The notes under the pieces: model-generated
What the model was told of the DNA's origin: nothing
What the model saw: the letters and a program-made list of their open reading frames with translations, nothing else
Database searches by the model: none
Part shown: positions 63,317-64,000 of the stretch, in pieces
How the letters are laid out: the number at the start of each line of letters is the position of its first letter
Position numbering within the stretch: position 1 is the first letter of the stretch
NCBI RefSeq assembly: GCF_000342165.1
Contig: NZ_AMRV01000012.1
Location: forward strand, 1-64,000
Direction of reading: 5' to 3'
Length of the DNA stretch: 64,000 nt
From: Pacificimonas flava
Lineage (GTDB): Bacteria > Pseudomonadota > Alphaproteobacteria > Sphingomonadales > Sphingomonadaceae
Made by a program: the position numbers and the translations under genes

Positions 63317-64000
63317 TCAGCCCACGGTGGGGGTGTAGTTCCACGGCATGAGTTCGCCGAGCCGCTGGCTGCTGTGACCCTGAGCAAGTCTCGTGAGCGT
63401 CCGGGTGAGCCAAGCTTCCGGATTGATCTTGTTCAGCTTGCAGGTTTCGATGAGCGAGGCGATGACGGCCCAGTGCTCGCCGCCCTGGTCTGAGCCGGCG
63501 AACAGAGCGTTCTTGCGATTAAGCGCGAGCGGGCGGATGCTGCGTTCGACGCTGTTATTGTCGAGCTCTATGCGGCCATCCTCGAGGAACAGGACCAGAC
63601 CGTCCCATCGGATGAGGGCATAGCGGATCGCCTCGGCGAGGCGGCTCTTACGGCTGAGTTGGCCCAGCCTGGCATCGAGGAGCTGGCGAAGGCCCTGCAC
63701 CAGAGGCGTGCTGCGTTCCTGGCGCACCTTCTGGCGGTCTTCAGCACACGCGCCGCGCACATCCGCCTCCACCTTGTAGAGGGCGGCGATACGCGTGAGC
63801 ACCTCGCTAGCGACCGGCGATGTTCCTTGTGCCGCGAGTTCGTAGAACCGCCGCCTCACATGCGCCCAGCAGAACGCCAGTTGCACATCGCCGCGGCGCG
63901 CGAGCGCACCGTAGCCACCATAGCCGTCGACCTGCAGCGTCCCGGCAAAGCCGGTAAGATGCTCGATCGGCCGCTCGGCCTTGCGATCAGGCGCATAGCG
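63317..64000 (-). CDS. IS66-family transposase, C-terminal part (cut by window edge)
   Basis: An open frame of 227 residues continues to the right edge. From the edge it reads RYAPDRKAERPIEHLTGFAG, then LQVDGYGGYGALARRG, AFCWAHVRRRFYELAAQG, ELDNNSVERSIRPLALNRKN and ends LGELMPWNYTPTVG. This is the IS66 TnpC DDE core and C-terminus. The N-terminal part and any tnpA/tnpB lie outside the window. Confidence 0.9.
   Translation of the reverse strand, partial: RYAPDRKAERPIEHLTGFAGTLQVDGYGGYGALARRGDVQLAFCWAHVRRRFYELAAQGTSPVASEVLTRIAALYKVEADVRGACAEDRQKVRQERSTPLVQGLRQLLDARLGQLSRKSRLAEAIRYALIRWDGLVLFLEDGRIELDNNSVERSIRPLALNRKNALFAGSDQGGEHWAVIASLIETCKLNKINPEAWLTRTLTRLAQGHSSQRLGELMPWNYTPTVG

Noticed and set aside
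1-64000. CRISPR array, rRNA or complete tRNA genes
   Set aside because: No regularly spaced repeats, rRNA sequence or full tRNA cloverleaf was recognised by eye on either strand.

Overview
The window is G+C-rich, densely packed DNA with many ATGA-type start/stop overlaps. It reads like an alphaproteobacterium, most likely a sphingomonad/Erythrobacteraceae member. I infer this from the integrase, mobilisation and insertion-sequence families, the CobQ/CobS/CobT/CobO set and the TonB-dependent B12 receptor; no rRNA, intact tRNA or other marker gene confirms it. Most of the window is accessory DNA around one housekeeping-type block (cobalamin salvage).

Layout. 1-7.1 kb: an integrase N-terminus cut by the window edge, a tRNA-3'-end-like att candidate, and a mobilisation region. 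The mobilisation region has a ParA-like ATPase and two unknown genes leftward, and a MobC-like protein plus a large relaxase rightward. 7.6-15.7 kb: a six-gene type I restriction-modification operon (hsdM, unknown, hsdS, unknown, GIY-YIG nuclease, hsdR) lying between two IS3-family relics. 17.0-20.4 kb: three unknown genes, one resembling a MobA/MobL-type protein, then a solitary DUF2384 antitoxin-like gene and an HTH-like protein. 20.5-32.3 kb: DUF1289-cobP rightward, then two leftward cobalamin operons: cobT-cobS-phosphatase-cobO, and a cobalamin riboswitch followed by btuB-btuF-btuC-btuD-cobQ-cbiB-cobC. 32.9-38.4 kb: a YhaO/YhaN-like nuclease-ATPase pair and a BRCT protein.

The highlight is at 38.5-58.9 kb. 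A giant defence-type helicase gene (DUF4011, SF1 helicase, Vsr-like nuclease, DUF3320; about 1,971 residues when reconstructed) is split by a 14,498-bp transposon at 40720-55217. The transposon has perfect 27-bp terminal inverted repeats and an 8-bp target duplication (GATCTTGT), and encodes an IS1595-type transposase. Its cargo is a BREX type-3-like phage-defence operon (DUF6471 regulator, brxF, brxC, pglX, pglZ, brxA) plus several unknown small genes. The usual type-3 helicase brxHII is not seen. Removing the element and one target copy rejoins the helicase reading frame exactly. The helicase also carries a separate one-base frameshift near 57466.

58.9-64 kb: a lipoprotein, an IS91-type transposase with its tyrosine recombinase, a second DUF2384 gene that forms a 457-bp diverged inverted repeat with the copy at 19.3 kb, and the 3' part of an IS66 transposase running off the right edge.
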